Of a DNA stretch of 64,000 nt, positions 20,490 to 32,000 are shown in pieces. A program made the position numbers and the translations under genes. How positions within the stretch are numbered: the stretch's first letter is position 1; every line of letters starts with the position of its first letter. Source of the stretch: Alicyclobacillus sp. SO9. GTDB lineage: Bacteria; Bacillota; Bacilli; Alicyclobacillales; Alicyclobacillaceae. Under the pieces are notes generated by a model that saw only the letters and a list, made by a program, of their open reading frames with translations, searched no databases and had not been told where the DNA came from. The stretch lies in contig NZ_CP066339.1 in the NCBI RefSeq assembly GCF_016406125.1, positions 5,022,001 through 5,086,000 of the forward strand, written 5' to 3'.

Positions 20490-21635
20490 TCACGATTCCT
20501 TAAGCACGAGACGGGCAATAACCATCCGTTGAATCTCATTGGTTCCTTCGTAAATCTGTGTAATTTTGGCGTCTCTCATCATGCGCTCCACAGGGTACTC
20601 GCGAATAAAACCATACCCGCCGAAGACCTGGACCGCTTCAGTCGTCACCTCCATGGCTGTATCAGAAGCAAATACCTTGCTCATGGCAGAGGCTTTTCCG
20701 TACTCATGACCGTTTGATTCTCTCCAGGCTGCTTGATACGTCAGCAAACGGGCTGCCTCAATTTTGGTGGCCATGTCTGCCAGTTTGAACTGTATTGCTT
20801 GCTGATCTGCAATGGGCTTGCCGAACTGTTTGCGCTCTTTTGCATAGTCCCGCGCCAATTCATAAGCTCCCTGAGCAATTCCCAACGCCTGGGCAGCAAT
20901 CCCGTTTCGTCCGCCGTCGAGCGTCATCATGGCGATTTTAAAGCCAAAGCCTTCGTCGCCCAGACGATTCTCAACAGGGACCCGGCAGTCTTCGAAGATT
21001 AATTCCACAGTGGTGGACGCTCGAATACCCATTTTCTTTTCTTTTTTCCCAATCGAAAATCCTTGCATACCTTTTTCAACAATAAATGCAGTGATTCCGC
21101 GCGATCCCATTTCGGGATTGGTCATAGCAAACACCACGTACACATGAGCCGGACCGCCGTTTGTGATGAACACTTTGCTGCCGTTCAGGACATATTCATC
21201 GCCGTCCCTGACAGCAGTCGTACGCATCCCTGAAGCATCCGATCCCGATCCGGGCTCCGTCAACCCATAAGCCCCAATCCAACTGCCTTCAGCCATGGGG
21301 GTCAGATACTTTTGCTTCTGCGCTTCCGTTCCAAACTTGTAAATGGGCCAGCCAGCCAAGCTAGTATGTGCGGACAATGCGACTCCAGTGGAGGCGCAAA
21401 CCCTGGACAGCTCTTCGACAGCGATGACATATGCAAGGTAATCCATACCTGCGCCGCCGTATTCCTCCGGCCAGGGAATACCAGTCAGTCCGATATCCGC
21501 CATTTTCTGAAACAGAGCTTCATCAAACTTCTCTGCTTCATCGCGTTCCGCCGCCGTAGGTGCTACCTCCTTGTTCGCAAAGTCCCTGACCAATTGACGA
21601 ATTTGTTCATGTTCTCTGTCCAGCATAAAATCCAT
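20490..21635 (-). CDS. Acyl-CoA dehydrogenase
   Basis: FAD-dependent alpha,beta-dehydrogenation of acyl-CoA. The 381-residue protein begins [19 protein letters not shown], with GAGAGGAG nine bases upstream. It has the usual three-part fold with [14 protein letters not shown] and FITNGG at the flavin/substrate site, the [22 protein letters not shown] helix, and [15 protein letters not shown] carrying the catalytic glutamate of the short/medium-chain type. It is about as similar to the next gene as paralogues of one family. Chain-length preference cannot be told. Confidence 0.92.
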   Translation of the reverse strand: MDFMLDREHEQIRQLVRDFANKEVAPTAAERDEAEKFDEALFQKMADIGLTGIPWPEEYGGAGMDYLAYVIAVEELSRVCASTGVALSAHTSLAGWPIYKFGTEAQKQKYLTPMAEGSWIGAYGLTEPGSGSDASGMRTTAVRDGDEYVLNGSKVFITNGGPAHVYVVFAMTNPEMGSRGITAFIVEKGMQGFSIGKKEKKMGIRASTTVELIFEDCRVPVENRLGDEGFGFKIAMMTLDGGRNGIAAQALGIAQGAYELARDYAKERKQFGKPIADQQAIQFKLADMATKIEAARLLTYQAAWRESNGHEYGKASAMSKVFASDTAMEVTTEAVQVFGGYGFIREYPVERMMRDAKITQIYEGTNEIQRMVIARLVLKES

Positions 21636-21738
21636 GCGATGAACTCCTCTCTCTTTCGCTCTGCAAGCGCTCAGTTTAAGTGGCCGATGTAAGTTCTCGA
21701 AATGGTCCACTTACATGGTTGATACAATTGCTTTCAAT

Positions 21739-22878
21739 CTAGTTGTTCAATTGTCTTGCGATGACAATTCGCTGAATCTGATTGGTTCCTTCATAAATCT
21801 GTGTGACTTTTGCATCCCTCATCAGCCGTTCAACGTGGAAATCCTTAATATAACCGTACCCGCCGTGCAGTTGAACAGCATCGGTGGTTACCTGCATGGC
21901 CGTGTCTGAAGCGAACACCTTTGCCATCGAGGCTTCCTTCGTGCAGTTCTTGTTTTCTCCTCGCAGTATGGCCGCATGATAGACCAGCCACTGTGCTGCC
22001 TCCACTTTTGTCGCCATATCTGCCAGCATAAATTGTACACCTTGAAACTGAATGAGTTCGTTGCCAAATTGCTTTCGATTACGCACATATTCGTTGGCTG
22101 CGTCAAGACCGGCTCTCGCAATCCCCAGAGCCTGAGCAGCAATGCCAATTCGACCGCCGTCAAGCAGCCTCATTGCAATGGAAAATCCCTGTCCCTCTTC
22201 ACCTAAACGGTTTGCGACAGGTACTTTTGCGTCTTCAAACAGCAGTTCACAAGTGGCCGATCCGTTTAACCCCATCTTAGACTCTTTCTTACCAACTCTG
22301 AATCCCGGTGTATCGCGTTCGACCAGAAACGCAGTAATCCCTCGGTTTCCCCGAGCGGGCTGTGTCACCGCAAAAACGCAGTAGACATCTGCTTCGCCAG
22401 CATTGGTGATAAAAACTTTACTTCCGTTCAGCACATAGTGGTCTCCGTCTAGCACAGCCTTTGTGCTGATGGAACTGGCATCAGAGCCTGCGTTCGGCTC
22501 TGTCAGTGCAAATGCTCCCAAGAACTCACCGCTGGCAAGTTTAGGAACATACTTTTGTTTCTGTTCCTCCGACCCAAAGTAGAGTATTGGAAACGTACCC
22601 ACAGAGGTGTGAACAGCTAAAATGACACCCAGTGCGGCCGACGCATAGGAAATCTCTTCAATTGTATTGATGTAAGTCAAAAAATCGGCACCTACGCCCC
22701 CGTACTCTTCTGGTATCGGAAGCCCCATAACACCCAACTCACCCATTTGACGAACGAGATCGCGAGGAAACTCGTCTGTGGCATCAATTTCTGCAGCTCG
22801 CGGCAGGATTTGCTCACGGGCAAAGTCACGAACCATTTCCCGCATCTGCCGCTGTTCCAAAGTGCGTTCAAAATCCAT
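21739..22878 (-). CDS. Acyl-CoA dehydrogenase, short-chain/butyryl-CoA type
   Basis: A second acyl-CoA dehydrogenase, 379 residues, starting MDFERTLEQRQMREMVRDF at ATG 22878. It shows ALTEPNAGSDASS, FITNAG, NRKQFGNELIQFQGVQFMLADMATKVEAAQ and QIYEGTNQIQRIVIAR with the catalytic glutamate. The order thiolase, hydroxyacyl-CoA dehydrogenase, hydratase, dehydrogenase on one strand with gaps under ~110 bases indicates one operon for C4-type acyl-CoA interconversion or beta-oxidation. In B. subtilis the acdA gene occupies this position before rpoE. Confidence 0.92.
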   Translation of the reverse strand: MDFERTLEQRQMREMVRDFAREQILPRAAEIDATDEFPRDLVRQMGELGVMGLPIPEEYGGVGADFLTYINTIEEISYASAALGVILAVHTSVGTFPILYFGSEEQKQKYVPKLASGEFLGAFALTEPNAGSDASSISTKAVLDGDHYVLNGSKVFITNAGEADVYCVFAVTQPARGNRGITAFLVERDTPGFRVGKKESKMGLNGSATCELLFEDAKVPVANRLGEEGQGFSIAMRLLDGGRIGIAAQALGIARAGLDAANEYVRNRKQFGNELIQFQGVQFMLADMATKVEAAQWLVYHAAILRGENKNCTKEASMAKVFASDTAMQVTTDAVQLHGGYGYIKDFHVERLMRDAKVTQIYEGTNQIQRIVIARQLNN

Positions 22879-22928
22879 GTGTTTCCCCACACTTTCTCAT
22901 GTCTAAACTCTGTTATCTGCTCCGAAAG

Positions 22929-23711
22929 TTATTTGCCCCTAAACTCAGGTTTCCGCTTCTCCACAAACGCCGTCATACCCTCAGTCTGGTCTTCTGTACC
23001 AAAGGCTAGGCCAAACCAAGCAGCCTCCATTGACAGTCCTTGAGTCAGGTCTGCTTCAGCCCCTTCGTAGACGGCTTTCTTCATCCAATTCACTGCCTTA
23101 GGAGCAAGCTTTGCCAGTTTTTGAGCGAGTTTTTCTCCCCTCTCATGCAAGTCATCTGGTTCAGCTACCTGTGTCACAAGACCTATGGCAAAGGCTTCAT
23201 CGGTATCCACCAGATCTCCTGTCAGCAACATGGAAAGGGCTCTGCCCTGTCCGACGATACGGGGCAGACGCTGACTTCCGCCAAACCCGGTAATCACGCC
23301 AAGCCCAATTTCCGGTTGTCCGAACTTAGCCCCCTTCGCCGCAATTCGGATGTCACAAGCCATGGCTAGTTCCAGTCCGCCGCCAAGGGCATAACCTTGA
23401 ATGAGCGCGATGGTCGGACAGTGAAGTTGTTCCAATCCCCGAAAAGCCGTCTGCCCTAACTCTGAGAAACTCTGCGCCTCGACTGCGGTCAGGTCCTGCA
23501 TTTCCTTAATATCTGCACCTGCAGCGAAAGCTTTTCCTTCTCCACGAAGAATGACAGCCCGTACTTCAGGTGTTTGTTTTAACATTTCCACATGTCTTAA
23601 AAGTTCCTCTAAAACCTGCCGGTTGAGTGCGTTCATCTGCTTGGGACGCTGCAACGTCAGGGTTGCTACGGGACCCGCAACCGACAAAGTAACCGCTTGT
23701 TCGAGAGCCAT
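22929..23711 (-). CDS. Enoyl-CoA hydratase/crotonase
   Basis: Hydrates crotonyl-CoA or longer enoyl-CoA to 3-hydroxyacyl-CoA. The 260-residue protein has the oxyanion-hole motif AFAAGADIKEM and both catalytic glutamate regions, GGGLELAMACDIRIA and GQPEIGLGVITGFGGSQRLPR. ATG at 23711 follows GGAGGCTGTTTG. It lies between the hydroxyacyl-CoA dehydrogenase and the acyl-CoA dehydrogenase genes and would also accept crotonyl-CoA made by Kal. Confidence 0.92.
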   Translation of the reverse strand: MALEQAVTLSVAGPVATLTLQRPKQMNALNRQVLEELLRHVEMLKQTPEVRAVILRGEGKAFAAGADIKEMQDLTAVEAQSFSELGQTAFRGLEQLHCPTIALIQGYALGGGLELAMACDIRIAAKGAKFGQPEIGLGVITGFGGSQRLPRIVGQGRALSMLLTGDLVDTDEAFAIGLVTQVAEPDDLHERGEKLAQKLAKLAPKAVNWMKKAVYEGAEADLTQGLSMEAAWFGLAFGTEDQTEGMTAFVEKRKPEFRGK

Positions 23712-23783
23712 CAAACAGCCTCCTTTTCGTATTCAATCTGATGTACCTGTGTGACTGTGACGATTTATGCAGTGCAAACCGGT

Positions 23784-24638
23784 TTATTCGTAAACGTAGA
23801 ACCCTCGGCCAGATTTTTTGCCGAGCCATCCCGCTTTAACATACTTGCGAAGCAAGGGACAAGGCCGGTATTTGGAGTCGCCAAATCCCTCATACAGCAC
23901 TTCCATGATGGCGAGACACGTGTCGAGTCCGATGAAATCTGCCAAAGTCAGCGGCCCCATGGGATGGTTCATCCCAAGTTTCATAACTTCATCAATGGCT
24001 TCAGGCTCTGCTACACCTTCATAGACACAGTAAATCGCCTCATTAATCATTGGAAGCAAAATGCGGTTTGAAATAAAGCCGGGAAAATCATTCACTTCCA
24101 CAGCGGTTTTTCCCATTTTTACAGCCAAGTCATGAACTGCTTGATACGTGTCATCCGCCGTCGCCAAGCCGCGAATCACCTCCACCAGCTTCATGACTGG
24201 AACAGGATTCATGAAGTGCATGCCGATGACTTGAGTCGGGCGCTTTGTTACTGCTGCAATTTCTGTTATGGGAAGAGACGATGTGTTAGACGCCAAAATA
24301 GCGTGGGCTGGCGCAATCGCATCCAACTGTTCAAAGATCTTCACTTTGATTTCCATGTTCTCAGTTGCAGCTTCAACCGCCAAATCGACGTCTCGACTGT
24401 CGTCGAGGGAAGTAGACAGTGTAATGCGCGACAAAACGTCTGCTTTTTCCTGCTCTGTCTTGCGTCCCTTTTCAACATCCCGCGTGAGATTCTTCGTGAT
24501 TGTTTTCAACCCGCGTTCAGTCAATTCTTCGTTTATGTCATTCAGCACCACAGTCAATCCGGCTTGCGCCGCCACTTGAGCAATTCCGCTGCCCATTTGG
24601 CCTGATCCAACTACCAACATTTTCTTAATATCGCTCAT
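23784..24638 (-). CDS. 3-hydroxybutyryl-CoA dehydrogenase
   Basis: NAD(P)-dependent oxidation of 3-hydroxyacyl-CoA (MmgB/Hbd family), 284 residues. The Rossmann fingerprint is [19 protein letters not shown], the substrate site contains [13 protein letters not shown], the catalytic [13 protein letters not shown] is intact, and [14 protein letters not shown] and [17 protein letters not shown] follow. ATG at 24638 is set by AGAGGTGGAG. It is 26 bases from the thiolase stop. Confidence 0.93.
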   Translation of the reverse strand: MSDIKKMLVVGSGQMGSGIAQVAAQAGLTVVLNDINEELTERGLKTITKNLTRDVEKGRKTEQEKADVLSRITLSTSLDDSRDVDLAVEAATENMEIKVKIFEQLDAIAPAHAILASNTSSLPITEIAAVTKRPTQVIGMHFMNPVPVMKLVEVIRGLATADDTYQAVHDLAVKMGKTAVEVNDFPGFISNRILLPMINEAIYCVYEGVAEPEAIDEVMKLGMNHPMGPLTLADFIGLDTCLAIMEVLYEGFGDSKYRPCPLLRKYVKAGWLGKKSGRGFYVYE

Positions 24639-24664
24639 TTTCTCCACCTCTTGACGGTATAGTG

Positions 24665-25849
24665 TTAGGCTTTCGGAACCTCAACCAAAACAGCGTCACC
24701 TTGTGCTGCTCCACTGCAGATTGCGGCGATTCCCAATCCGCCGCCGCGGCGCCGAAGTTCATAAATCAGAGTGCTGAGAATACGTGCCCCGCTTGCACCG
24801 ATAGGATGTCCCAAGGCTACTGCACCACCATTCACATTCACCTTTTCCTCATCCCAGTTCAACATCTTTCCAGCAGTAAGTGCTACGGCTGCGAACGCTT
24901 CGTTGACTTCAAACAAGTCGATGTCACTCAGCTTTTTGCCGGTTTTATCCAAGAGTTTTTGGATAGCTAATCCGGGTGTTGTTGCAATATACGCGGCCTC
25001 TGCAGCTACCTCTGAATAGCCGAGAATGTAGGCCATAACATCACGATGAGTTGCCCTGGCATACTCCTCCGACATCACCACCAATGCGCCTGCCCCGTCA
25101 TTGACTCCCGGAGCGTTCCCGGCTGTAACACTTCCGTCTTTTGTGAACACAGGTGAAAGCGCTGCCAGCTTCTCTAAAGAAGTGTCTCTTCTCGGCGCTT
25201 CGTCCGTATCCACGACAACAGTCTCTTTCTTCTTTTGCACCTCTACCGGTACAATCTCCTCGCGCATCCTGCCCGAGTCAATTGCAGCAAGCGCGCGCTG
25301 ATGACTGCGAAGAGAAAACCTGTCTTGTTCCTCCCGGCTAATGCCGTATTCACCTGCAACTCTGCTTCCTAGTACAGCCATGTGAACATTGTGAAAAGCA
25401 CACTGGAGGCCGTCATGAATCATTAAATCAATGACTGACCCGTCACCCATCCGCTGCCCCCATCGCGCTCCTTGTAGGATATAGGGAGCATTGGACATAC
25501 TCTCCATTCCACCTGCAACTGCTGTTTGTACATCGCCTGCTCGAATCAAGGCATCCGCCAATGTAACCGCCCGCAAACCTGAGGCGCAGACCTTATTAAT
25601 CGTGAGACTTGGTGTCTCCCAAGGCAATCCTGCCAGTCTGGCGGCTTGGCGTGAAGGAATCTGCCCTTGCCCGCCTTGCAGAACCATGCCCATAATCACC
25701 TGGTTTACCTCTTCTGCGTTCACTTTAGCCCGGGACATGGCTTCCTGAATCACCAATCCGCCGAGTTCGACTGCTTTTTTCGGAGCAAGAGCGCCGCCAA
25801 AGCGTCCAAACGGTGTACGAGCTGCACTGACAATTACAGAACGTGTCAC
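24665..25849 (-). CDS. Acetyl-CoA acetyltransferase (thiolase)
   Basis: Interconverts two acetyl-CoA and acetoacetyl-CoA, or cleaves longer 3-ketoacyl-CoA. The 394-residue protein starts with GTG at 25849 behind AAGGAG, giving [19 protein letters not shown]; a longer open frame upstream is not coding. The nucleophile lies in [10 protein letters not shown], the histidine in [16 protein letters not shown], and the second cysteine in [12 protein letters not shown], where the family more often has C-x-GGG-x-G. It belongs to the beta-oxidation operon. Confidence 0.92.
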   Translation of the reverse strand: MTRSVIVSAARTPFGRFGGALAPKKAVELGGLVIQEAMSRAKVNAEEVNQVIMGMVLQGGQGQIPSRQAARLAGLPWETPSLTINKVCASGLRAVTLADALIRAGDVQTAVAGGMESMSNAPYILQGARWGQRMGDGSVIDLMIHDGLQCAFHNVHMAVLGSRVAGEYGISREEQDRFSLRSHQRALAAIDSGRMREEIVPVEVQKKKETVVVDTDEAPRRDTSLEKLAALSPVFTKDGSVTAGNAPGVNDGAGALVVMSEEYARATHRDVMAYILGYSEVAAEAAYIATTPGLAIQKLLDKTGKKLSDIDLFEVNEAFAAVALTAGKMLNWDEEKVNVNGGAVALGHPIGASGARILSTLIYELRRRGGGLGIAAICSGAAQGDAVLVEVPKA

Positions 25850-25925
25850 TTGTTTATCTCCTTCCTGACATGCCAAGGACACCGCTCCATCGGTGTCCTT
25901 GCAGGTTTGTAAACTATTATCGTTG

Positions 25926-27917
25926 CTACTTATCAATAGACATTGCCAATAGTTCAATGACATCATAGGTACTGATGTTCTCTTCTTCTCCCTTAGCCTT
26001 TGTACCGTCAATCATCATTGTCATGCAGTAGGGACATGCTGTGCCAATTACGCTGGCGCCAGTTTCCATGGCCTGCTCTGTCCGCATGACATTAATGCGG
26101 GTTCCTGTCTCTTCCTTGAACATTCCTCCGCCGCCTGCACCACAGCACATGCTCTTGTTGCGGCTTCGTTCCATTTCTACAAGCTTGATACCTGGAATGG
26201 ACTCAAGAATGTAGCGGGGTGCGTCGTATATATCATTATACCTGCCCAAATAGCAGGAATCATGATAAGTAATGGTTTCACTAATCGTTTTCTCTGGCTT
26301 CAGCTTTCCTTCCTGAATCAGTTTCGCTGCAAATTGTGTGCTGTGCAAAACTTCTTCAGCTTCGAATCCGAAGTCTGGATATTCATTCTTAATGGTGTTG
26401 AAGGCATGAGGGTCTGTAGTAATAATCTTTTTAACTCCGTATTCGTTAAACAAATCGGCATTCGCCTGTGCGAATTCCTGATACAAAAATTCGTTCCCCA
26501 GTCTTCGAGCAGAGTCTCCGTCACTCTCTTCTTCTTCTCCCAAGATAGCGAAGTCAACGCCCGCCGCCAACAGAATCTTAGCGAAGGCCTGAGCAATTTT
26601 TTGATTACGTTGGTCAAAGGAAGCCGCTGTGCCTACGAAGAACAGGTACTCTGCTTTACCGTCGACTTCTGCCATTGTCTGGACGGGTAGGTCTTTTGCC
26701 CAAACCGCACGCTCCTTGCGGCTGACGCCCCATTCGTTGGACTGCCGTTCCAAGTTTGAAAAGACCTTGTTTACGTCAGGGGATGCTTTGCCTTCGGTTA
26801 GAACCAGGTAGCGGCGCAGGTCAATGATGTCAGAAACATGTTCATTGGCAACCGGACAAGCCTCTTCACAAGCTCGGCAAGTTGTACAGGCCCAGACCTC
26901 CTCTTCACTAAAAACATTGTTAAACAGCGGTTCTGTAGCAGGTTCTGCCATCTCCTCAGCACCAGCTGCCATTTGTGCTAACATCCCGGGTCCTTGGTCT
27001 ACTGCCGCGTGTTTCATTTTAAGAATCAGGTATTTTGGTGAAAGCGGCTTGCCGCTGAGTGTCGCCGGACAGTTAATGTGACAGCGTCCGCACTCTGTAC
27101 AAGCAAAACCGTCTAAAAGCTGCTTCCATGTAAACTGTTCAATCCGGCCCACTCCAAACTCCTCAATACTCTCATCTTCCAAATCCAGTTTGGATAAGCG
27201 CCCTGGTGAATCGAGACGGCGAAAGTACCAGTTCAACATGGAACCCATCATATGTGAATGCTTGGAACGCGGAATTACATAGAGAAAGGTAAAGATGCTT
27301 AATACGTGCAACCAAAATGCAACTTCCTTAATCGCTGTTAAGGCTCCTGTGGACAGTCCGCCAAACCAGGTGGCAATGGCACTGACAACCGGTGAAGCCC
27401 AGCCTGGATTATGGTGTGTCAAAACCATATCTGCACCTGTTGCAAACAGATAAGTCAGTACAATAATCATAATCAAAACCAAAATAAAGCCTGCCTCAAA
27501 GGATTTCGACAGGCGCATGGGCTTAAACACGTATCTGCGAACCAGCCCTACAACAATGGCCGCAAAGACGAATAGGGACAGAACTTCCTCTATAAACAGA
27601 TAGACTGGGGACAATGCCCAGGGGAAGTGCCAGTTGGTCAAGTTGTAGACCATAAAATCGAGATCGCCGAAAACCAGAACAAGAAAGCCCCAAAAAATAA
27701 AGAAGTGTCCCAGCCCTGACGGTTCTGCCAACACCTTGCGTTGAAATAAGACGTTCGTCACAAAACTCCAGGCCCGCTGTCCCTTGCGGTCAGTTCGACT
27801 TGGATCAGGGGCGCCGGCCAGTACGTATTTTCCTCTGTCAAGAACGGCCGATGCAAACAGCCACACAGCCACACCCAGCAACACAACGAAAAGAATATCC
27901 TGGATGACATACCACAT
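25926..27917 (-). CDS. fadF: FadF-like membrane Fe-S electron-transfer protein
   Basis: Likely passes electrons from acyl-CoA dehydrogenases (via electron-transfer flavoprotein) to the quinone pool. The 663-residue protein starts [15 protein letters not shown] (AGGAGGG upstream). It has a membrane domain like nitrate reductase gamma over the first ~230 residues, a pair of 4Fe-4S motifs [13 protein letters not shown] and [13 protein letters not shown], and two CCG cysteine-rich domains ending with [16 protein letters not shown]. subtilis ywjF (fadF) has the same architecture and position next to acdA-rpoE. It is the first gene of the operon. Confidence 0.88.
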   Translation of the reverse strand: MWYVIQDILFVVLLGVAVWLFASAVLDRGKYVLAGAPDPSRTDRKGQRAWSFVTNVLFQRKVLAEPSGLGHFFIFWGFLVLVFGDLDFMVYNLTNWHFPWALSPVYLFIEEVLSLFVFAAIVVGLVRRYVFKPMRLSKSFEAGFILVLIMIIVLTYLFATGADMVLTHHNPGWASPVVSAIATWFGGLSTGALTAIKEVAFWLHVLSIFTFLYVIPRSKHSHMMGSMLNWYFRRLDSPGRLSKLDLEDESIEEFGVGRIEQFTWKQLLDGFACTECGRCHINCPATLSGKPLSPKYLILKMKHAAVDQGPGMLAQMAAGAEEMAEPATEPLFNNVFSEEEVWACTTCRACEEACPVANEHVSDIIDLRRYLVLTEGKASPDVNKVFSNLERQSNEWGVSRKERAVWAKDLPVQTMAEVDGKAEYLFFVGTAASFDQRNQKIAQAFAKILLAAGVDFAILGEEEESDGDSARRLGNEFLYQEFAQANADLFNEYGVKKIITTDPHAFNTIKNEYPDFGFEAEEVLHSTQFAAKLIQEGKLKPEKTISETITYHDSCYLGRYNDIYDAPRYILESIPGIKLVEMERSRNKSMCCGAGGGGMFKEETGTRINVMRTEQAMETGASVIGTACPYCMTMMIDGTKAKGEEENISTYDVIELLAMSIDK

Positions 27918-27990
27918 TGATTGTTCCCTCCTAGCAAAATTATAAAGAGGTGTATGAATCCGCTTCCTTACTGTAAAAACCGCAGTATCT

Positions 27991-28004
27991 ACCAACCGGT
28001 CGGT
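27991..28004. promoter_or_regulatory. Probable TetR-type operator upstream of fadF
   Basis: ACCAACCGGTCGGT differs by one base from the palindrome ACCGACCGGTCGGT, a form bound by several TetR-family repressors, including fatty-acid-degradation regulators. It lies ~75 bases upstream of the fadF start and would control the whole acyl-CoA operon. No regulator gene is adjacent. The stretch 28005-28240 holds nothing else recognisable. Confidence 0.45.
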
Positions 28005-28242
28005 TCATAAAATAACATAGCGATAACCTAGAACAGGATACAACACTAATACAATTCTAACATACCATGAACATCTGCCTCTGTGAACCATGGAACTTGT
28101 GGCAAATTCGAGTCACGTCCGTCTTCCGTAACTGAATTCTGGCTAGACTCACAACACGGGTATCTTGTATCCTAAAAAGAACAGCCATGTGCAGACAGTT
28201 TATAAATTGTGTAGGCATTTCTTAAACGTTTCAATCACAAGG

Positions 28243-30633
28243 ATGGTAGCATTGGAACTTATTCCCTTTATCCATCAAAAAGTCACAGCTCCGCCCGCAG
28301 GATCGGCCATTGTTCCTCGTTCCCGACTCTATAACATGTTGAGCCAAGGGCAACAGAAACTGGTTGCTGTGGTGGCGCCGGCAGGCTATGGCAAATCCGT
28401 TCTTCTCGGAAACTGGGTGCTCAGGTCAAATGCTCAAGCATGTTGGTATTCCCTAGATGCAGCGGACAATCATAGGGTGAGTTTCTTACACTACCTCATT
28501 GAGAGTGTTCGAGTTCAATTCCCTTCCTTTGGTAAATCACTGATAAAACAACTTCACACATCTCAACCACAGATTGAACAAATTCTCGTACAGTTTATTC
28601 GAGAATTGTCTGAGTTAAAGAATAAAATCCATCTGATTTTGGATGATTTCCATTTCATCACGAATCCTGATATACATCGTATCCTTCACTATTTAACTAT
28701 ATATTTGCCGCAAAACACTAGGCTTATCGTAAGCAGCAGAACACCGTTGCCAATCCCGCTTACAAAAATGAAGCTTCACAGCGAATTGCTGGAAATCACT
28801 GCAGAGGAACTTGCATTCAATTGGGCGGAGGCTGCTCACTTACTGCAGAATTACCACCTGCCTACAGATGACAAGCAGACTAGAGACATCGTGAGAAAAA
28901 CAGAAGGGTGGGCTGCCGGCATTCAGCTCATCTCTCTTGCTCACCAGCAGGCACGATTTCTAACTCATAACTCAACCAAGATATTGAAGCAGGATGTCCA
29001 TAATTACCTGTTTGAAGAAGTGTTCCAGGGCCTGCCTGCTGACACACAGGAGTTCTTGCTCGACACTTCAATTCTCAGCCAACTGGAAGAGAGCCTTTGT
29101 AACCACGTAACCAAGCGTTCAGACAGCCGTCTCCTGTTTGAACAACTAGTCGAGGATAACTTGTTTCTGATATCTCTGGATGACCAACGTCGTCTGTACA
29201 GATATCATCATCTGTTTTCTGACTTCTTGCAAAACAGACTGATGCACACCCACCCGGAGAATATCGACGGGTTACACCACCGGGCTGCAGAATGGTACCA
29301 ATCAAAACAGTTCTACACAGAAGCACTCAACCATGAGTTGTTGGCAAACAACTCATCAGAAGCCTGTACACTCCTAACCAAACTAGCCCCTGCAATGTTA
29401 AAACAGGGCAATGCAGAAGAGTTCCTAAATATCATTGGCAAAATCCCTCCTGATGCAGTACAATCTTCGCCGTTTCTTGTGATTTATTACTGCTGGGCCT
29501 TGTTTCTCGGCAGTCGAACAGATGAGGCTGTAAGACACATCTCATCTCTGGAAAACCAGATTGACACGGGGGCATTTTCCCAGGAGGACAGTCATGCACT
29601 GCTGTTGGAAATATGGCACTTTCACGGCCATATCAGCTTTCTGAGAAAGAATTTCGACGATATACTGAAATATCGCTTGAAAATTTCAGATTACCTTCCT
29701 TACGAGAGCGAAATCTTAAAGACCATCGACTTCAATCCAAATCACATGTATTTGTCGAGAGGATTCTTGGGGAGTTATGGTGATTTCGCGTGCTCGTCTG
29801 CCTTTTTTACAAAGATTGATGAATATATGAAACGAGGATTCCCACTTGAAAACCCCATATTAGGGTTACTTACTGGATATCTGGGTGAATTGGCGTTTGA
29901 GAAAAATCAACTGGACCGCGCCGAAACCCACCTTTCCCAGGCCATGCAGATTGGGCAAAAGGAGAAACTGGCTGGAATCTACATTCCCAGCTTTACAGCA
30001 TTCCTTCGCCTAAAAAAACTCCAGCATCCAGCATATCCAACTGAAAGCGCCATCAAAGACCTCAAGCAATTTGTCACTGATTGCGATATGCCGCAATGGC
30101 ACTTATCTCTGGATGCGTTCCAAGTTAGGATGGATATGAGGGACGAGAAGGAAAGTGATCTTAAAGACTGGATTGCGCGAACAAAGCTGTTGACCGAATA
30201 AACCATTACACTGGAACGCGAATATGAATACTTGACCCTGTTACGAGTTTGGATTGCACTGGACACGAACACGGATGCCGCAGCCCTTATTGATCGCCTG
30301 TATATCGTGGCGGAGAGTGAACACAGGTTTGGTACGATGATTGAATTGTTATTGTTGAAATCGATGGCGTTCAGCCAGCAAAACCAGCCGGGAGAAGCCA
30401 AATCGCTTTTAGCGAAAGCACTGCATCTCGGTAAGAAAATGGGTTGGTTTTTAACCTTTGTTTTTGAAGGGTATGACTTGTTTCCGATTTTTGTACAACT
30501 GTTGGCTGAAGAAATCAATGAGTCGATAAAAGACTATACTTGCTGCATTGTTGAGTCTAAGTATTTACCTGATAAATACATCGATTATTGGCAAAGGTTT
30601 TGGATTTCAGAATGTAATACAGAGACGCTGTAG
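28243..30633 (+). pseudogene. MalT-like STAND ATPase regulator, broken by an in-frame stop and lacking its HTH
   Basis: The N-terminus (ELIPFIHQK; the first codon may be TTG at 28252) leads to the Walker A motif VVAPAGYGKSVLLGNW, LILDDFHFI and VSSRTPLP of MalT/LuxR-type regulators, then winged-helix and TPR-like helices. A TAA at 30199-30201 interrupts it, and the same frame continues for 144 codons with family-like sequence (TITLEREYEYLTLLRVWIALD...). One CAA-to-TAA change would explain the break. The second part ends at 30633 without the C-terminal LuxR helix-turn-helix, so the gene is also truncated. Whether the 5' part still makes a protein is open. Confidence 0.75.
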
Positions 30634-30659
30634 CAATGCAAAGAGGAGGCACGTGGGAT

Positions 30660-31376
30660 TTGAAGTTTGTAAAATCATCAATGATTCCATTGGGAACGGT
30701 CATTGGTCTGCTCGCAGGGTACTGTGGTATTCCCGTCCCAATCCCCGGATACTCAAATAATTGGCATAATTGGGTGTGGAACCAGCCCTATGGGTTCTAC
30801 GTCGCCTCCATCATACTCTTGGGAGCTTTAGGCTGGTTAGCGGGAGTGTTTTTTCACTCTTGGATATGGAAGCATTCAAACAGTAAGTCAATGATGTGGG
30901 TGACAGGAATTTTGGGCATAGCGTTATTGCTCGGAACAATAGGTGTTTACCGTCACCATGCTTACAACGAGAGCATCAAGTGGACACAGATTAACCTTGG
31001 ATTCGTTCGAACGCTGGATGCCTCAGAGGCAAATCTGAGTCCATCTACTCCCAACAAGGATCGATCAATTGGAACACAAATAATTCAGGCCGGATCTGAT
31101 ATGGGGTCTGGTGATAATTTCAAATCACCTCAATACCCACTGCTGGGTCATGTAGCGAGCGCTTTGTCTGAAGCTGGATACTATATGGTTACTCAGCAAG
31201 ACAAAAGAAAGTTTCGTGAATCCATTGCGTTCGTCAATGACGCAGGATCTATGATTAAAAATGTAGTTGGAAATCAGCAAAGCTATCCAAACAAAACAAA
31301 ACATTTTCAGGAATTATTGAAGAAAATCAACAGCGAAATACCGAAGGATTTCGATAAAAGCTGGGAAGCCAATTGA
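30660..31376 (+). CDS. Membrane protein of unknown function
   Basis: A 238-residue protein from TTG at 30660, ten bases after AGAGGAGG; an ATG at 30636 lies before that site and is less likely. Three hydrophobic segments are visible near residues 8-22, 45-66 and 80-97, with WNQPYGFYV between them, followed by a ~130-residue soluble part rich in Ser, Asn and Gln. I recognise no domain. It directly follows the broken regulator and may have been its neighbour or target. Confidence 0.7.
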   Translation: MKFVKSSMIPLGTVIGLLAGYCGIPVPIPGYSNNWHNWVWNQPYGFYVASIILLGALGWLAGVFFHSWIWKHSNSKSMMWVTGILGIALLLGTIGVYRHHAYNESIKWTQINLGFVRTLDASEANLSPSTPNKDRSIGTQIIQAGSDMGSGDNFKSPQYPLLGHVASALSEAGYYMVTQQDKRKFRESIAFVNDAGSMIKNVVGNQQSYPNKTKHFQELLKKINSEIPKDFDKSWEAN

Positions 31377-31687
31377 CCGTTCCCTTGCAACTTGTCCTTT
31401 TTCCCAGGGGCGCTTCGTACGCTAGCCTTGGTGTCCTATTGGCGTGAGTAGTTTCAATATCACCGCTAAAATACTGTTTACAAATAGTAAAGTTGGTAAC
31501 CGATTTTCTGGCTTCAAGCAGCTCAACATCTGTCGACGAATAGTAGGATCGACAGCAAAAGTATATAAACATACAGTAAAATGCACCATTATCCACTGTG
31601 TTGTGCTTGTACTTATGTCGTTAAAGCCCCCTTGTGTTCAAGAAGACCAACTACTTACGATGGTCTTCAAAGTACAACACAGTCCAA
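31377..31687. other. 311-bp gap without recognisable feature
   Basis: Between the converging membrane-protein and lipoprotein genes. Open frames here are short and lack ribosome binding sites. I see no strong hairpin with a T tract. Confidence 0.6.
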
Positions 31688-32000
31688 TTATTGCGAGCTA
31701 TTTGCTTCAATGTTCGCCTGATAGTACTGTCCAGTCGATGTTTCCAAAACAACTGTCTTGGATGGGCTTTTTCCTTGGACTTCAAACACGGCAATTACAC
31801 CTGATACAACTTTCCCATGATACGAAAACTGACCAACCTTTTTGCCATGATCAGTCGGGTCGGTCGTTTTCACTATCTTATATGGATGATGGTTCCAATC
31901 CAAAACGGTACCTATGGAAAAGTTCATCTGTGGCTGAGAGTGGGCTCCGCATCCCGACAGTCCTAATATCACAATGGTTAGAGCAATCAGTTTTTTTCAT
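31688..32000 (-). pseudogene. Small lipoprotein gene, frameshifted in an A7 tract after the start codon
   Basis: ATG at 32000 has a good GGGGG site seven bases upstream and is followed by seven A. With seven A the frame fails. With six A it would read MKKLIALTIVILGLSGC, a textbook lipoprotein signal peptide with lipobox LSGC, and continue for ~86 more residues (GAHSQPQMNFSIGTVL...) to the stop at 31688. The coding part after the tract is intact and looks selected. Possible explanations are a fresh mutation, slippage-based phase variation, transcriptional slippage on A7, or a sequencing error. The mature protein has no family I know. Confidence 0.7.
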
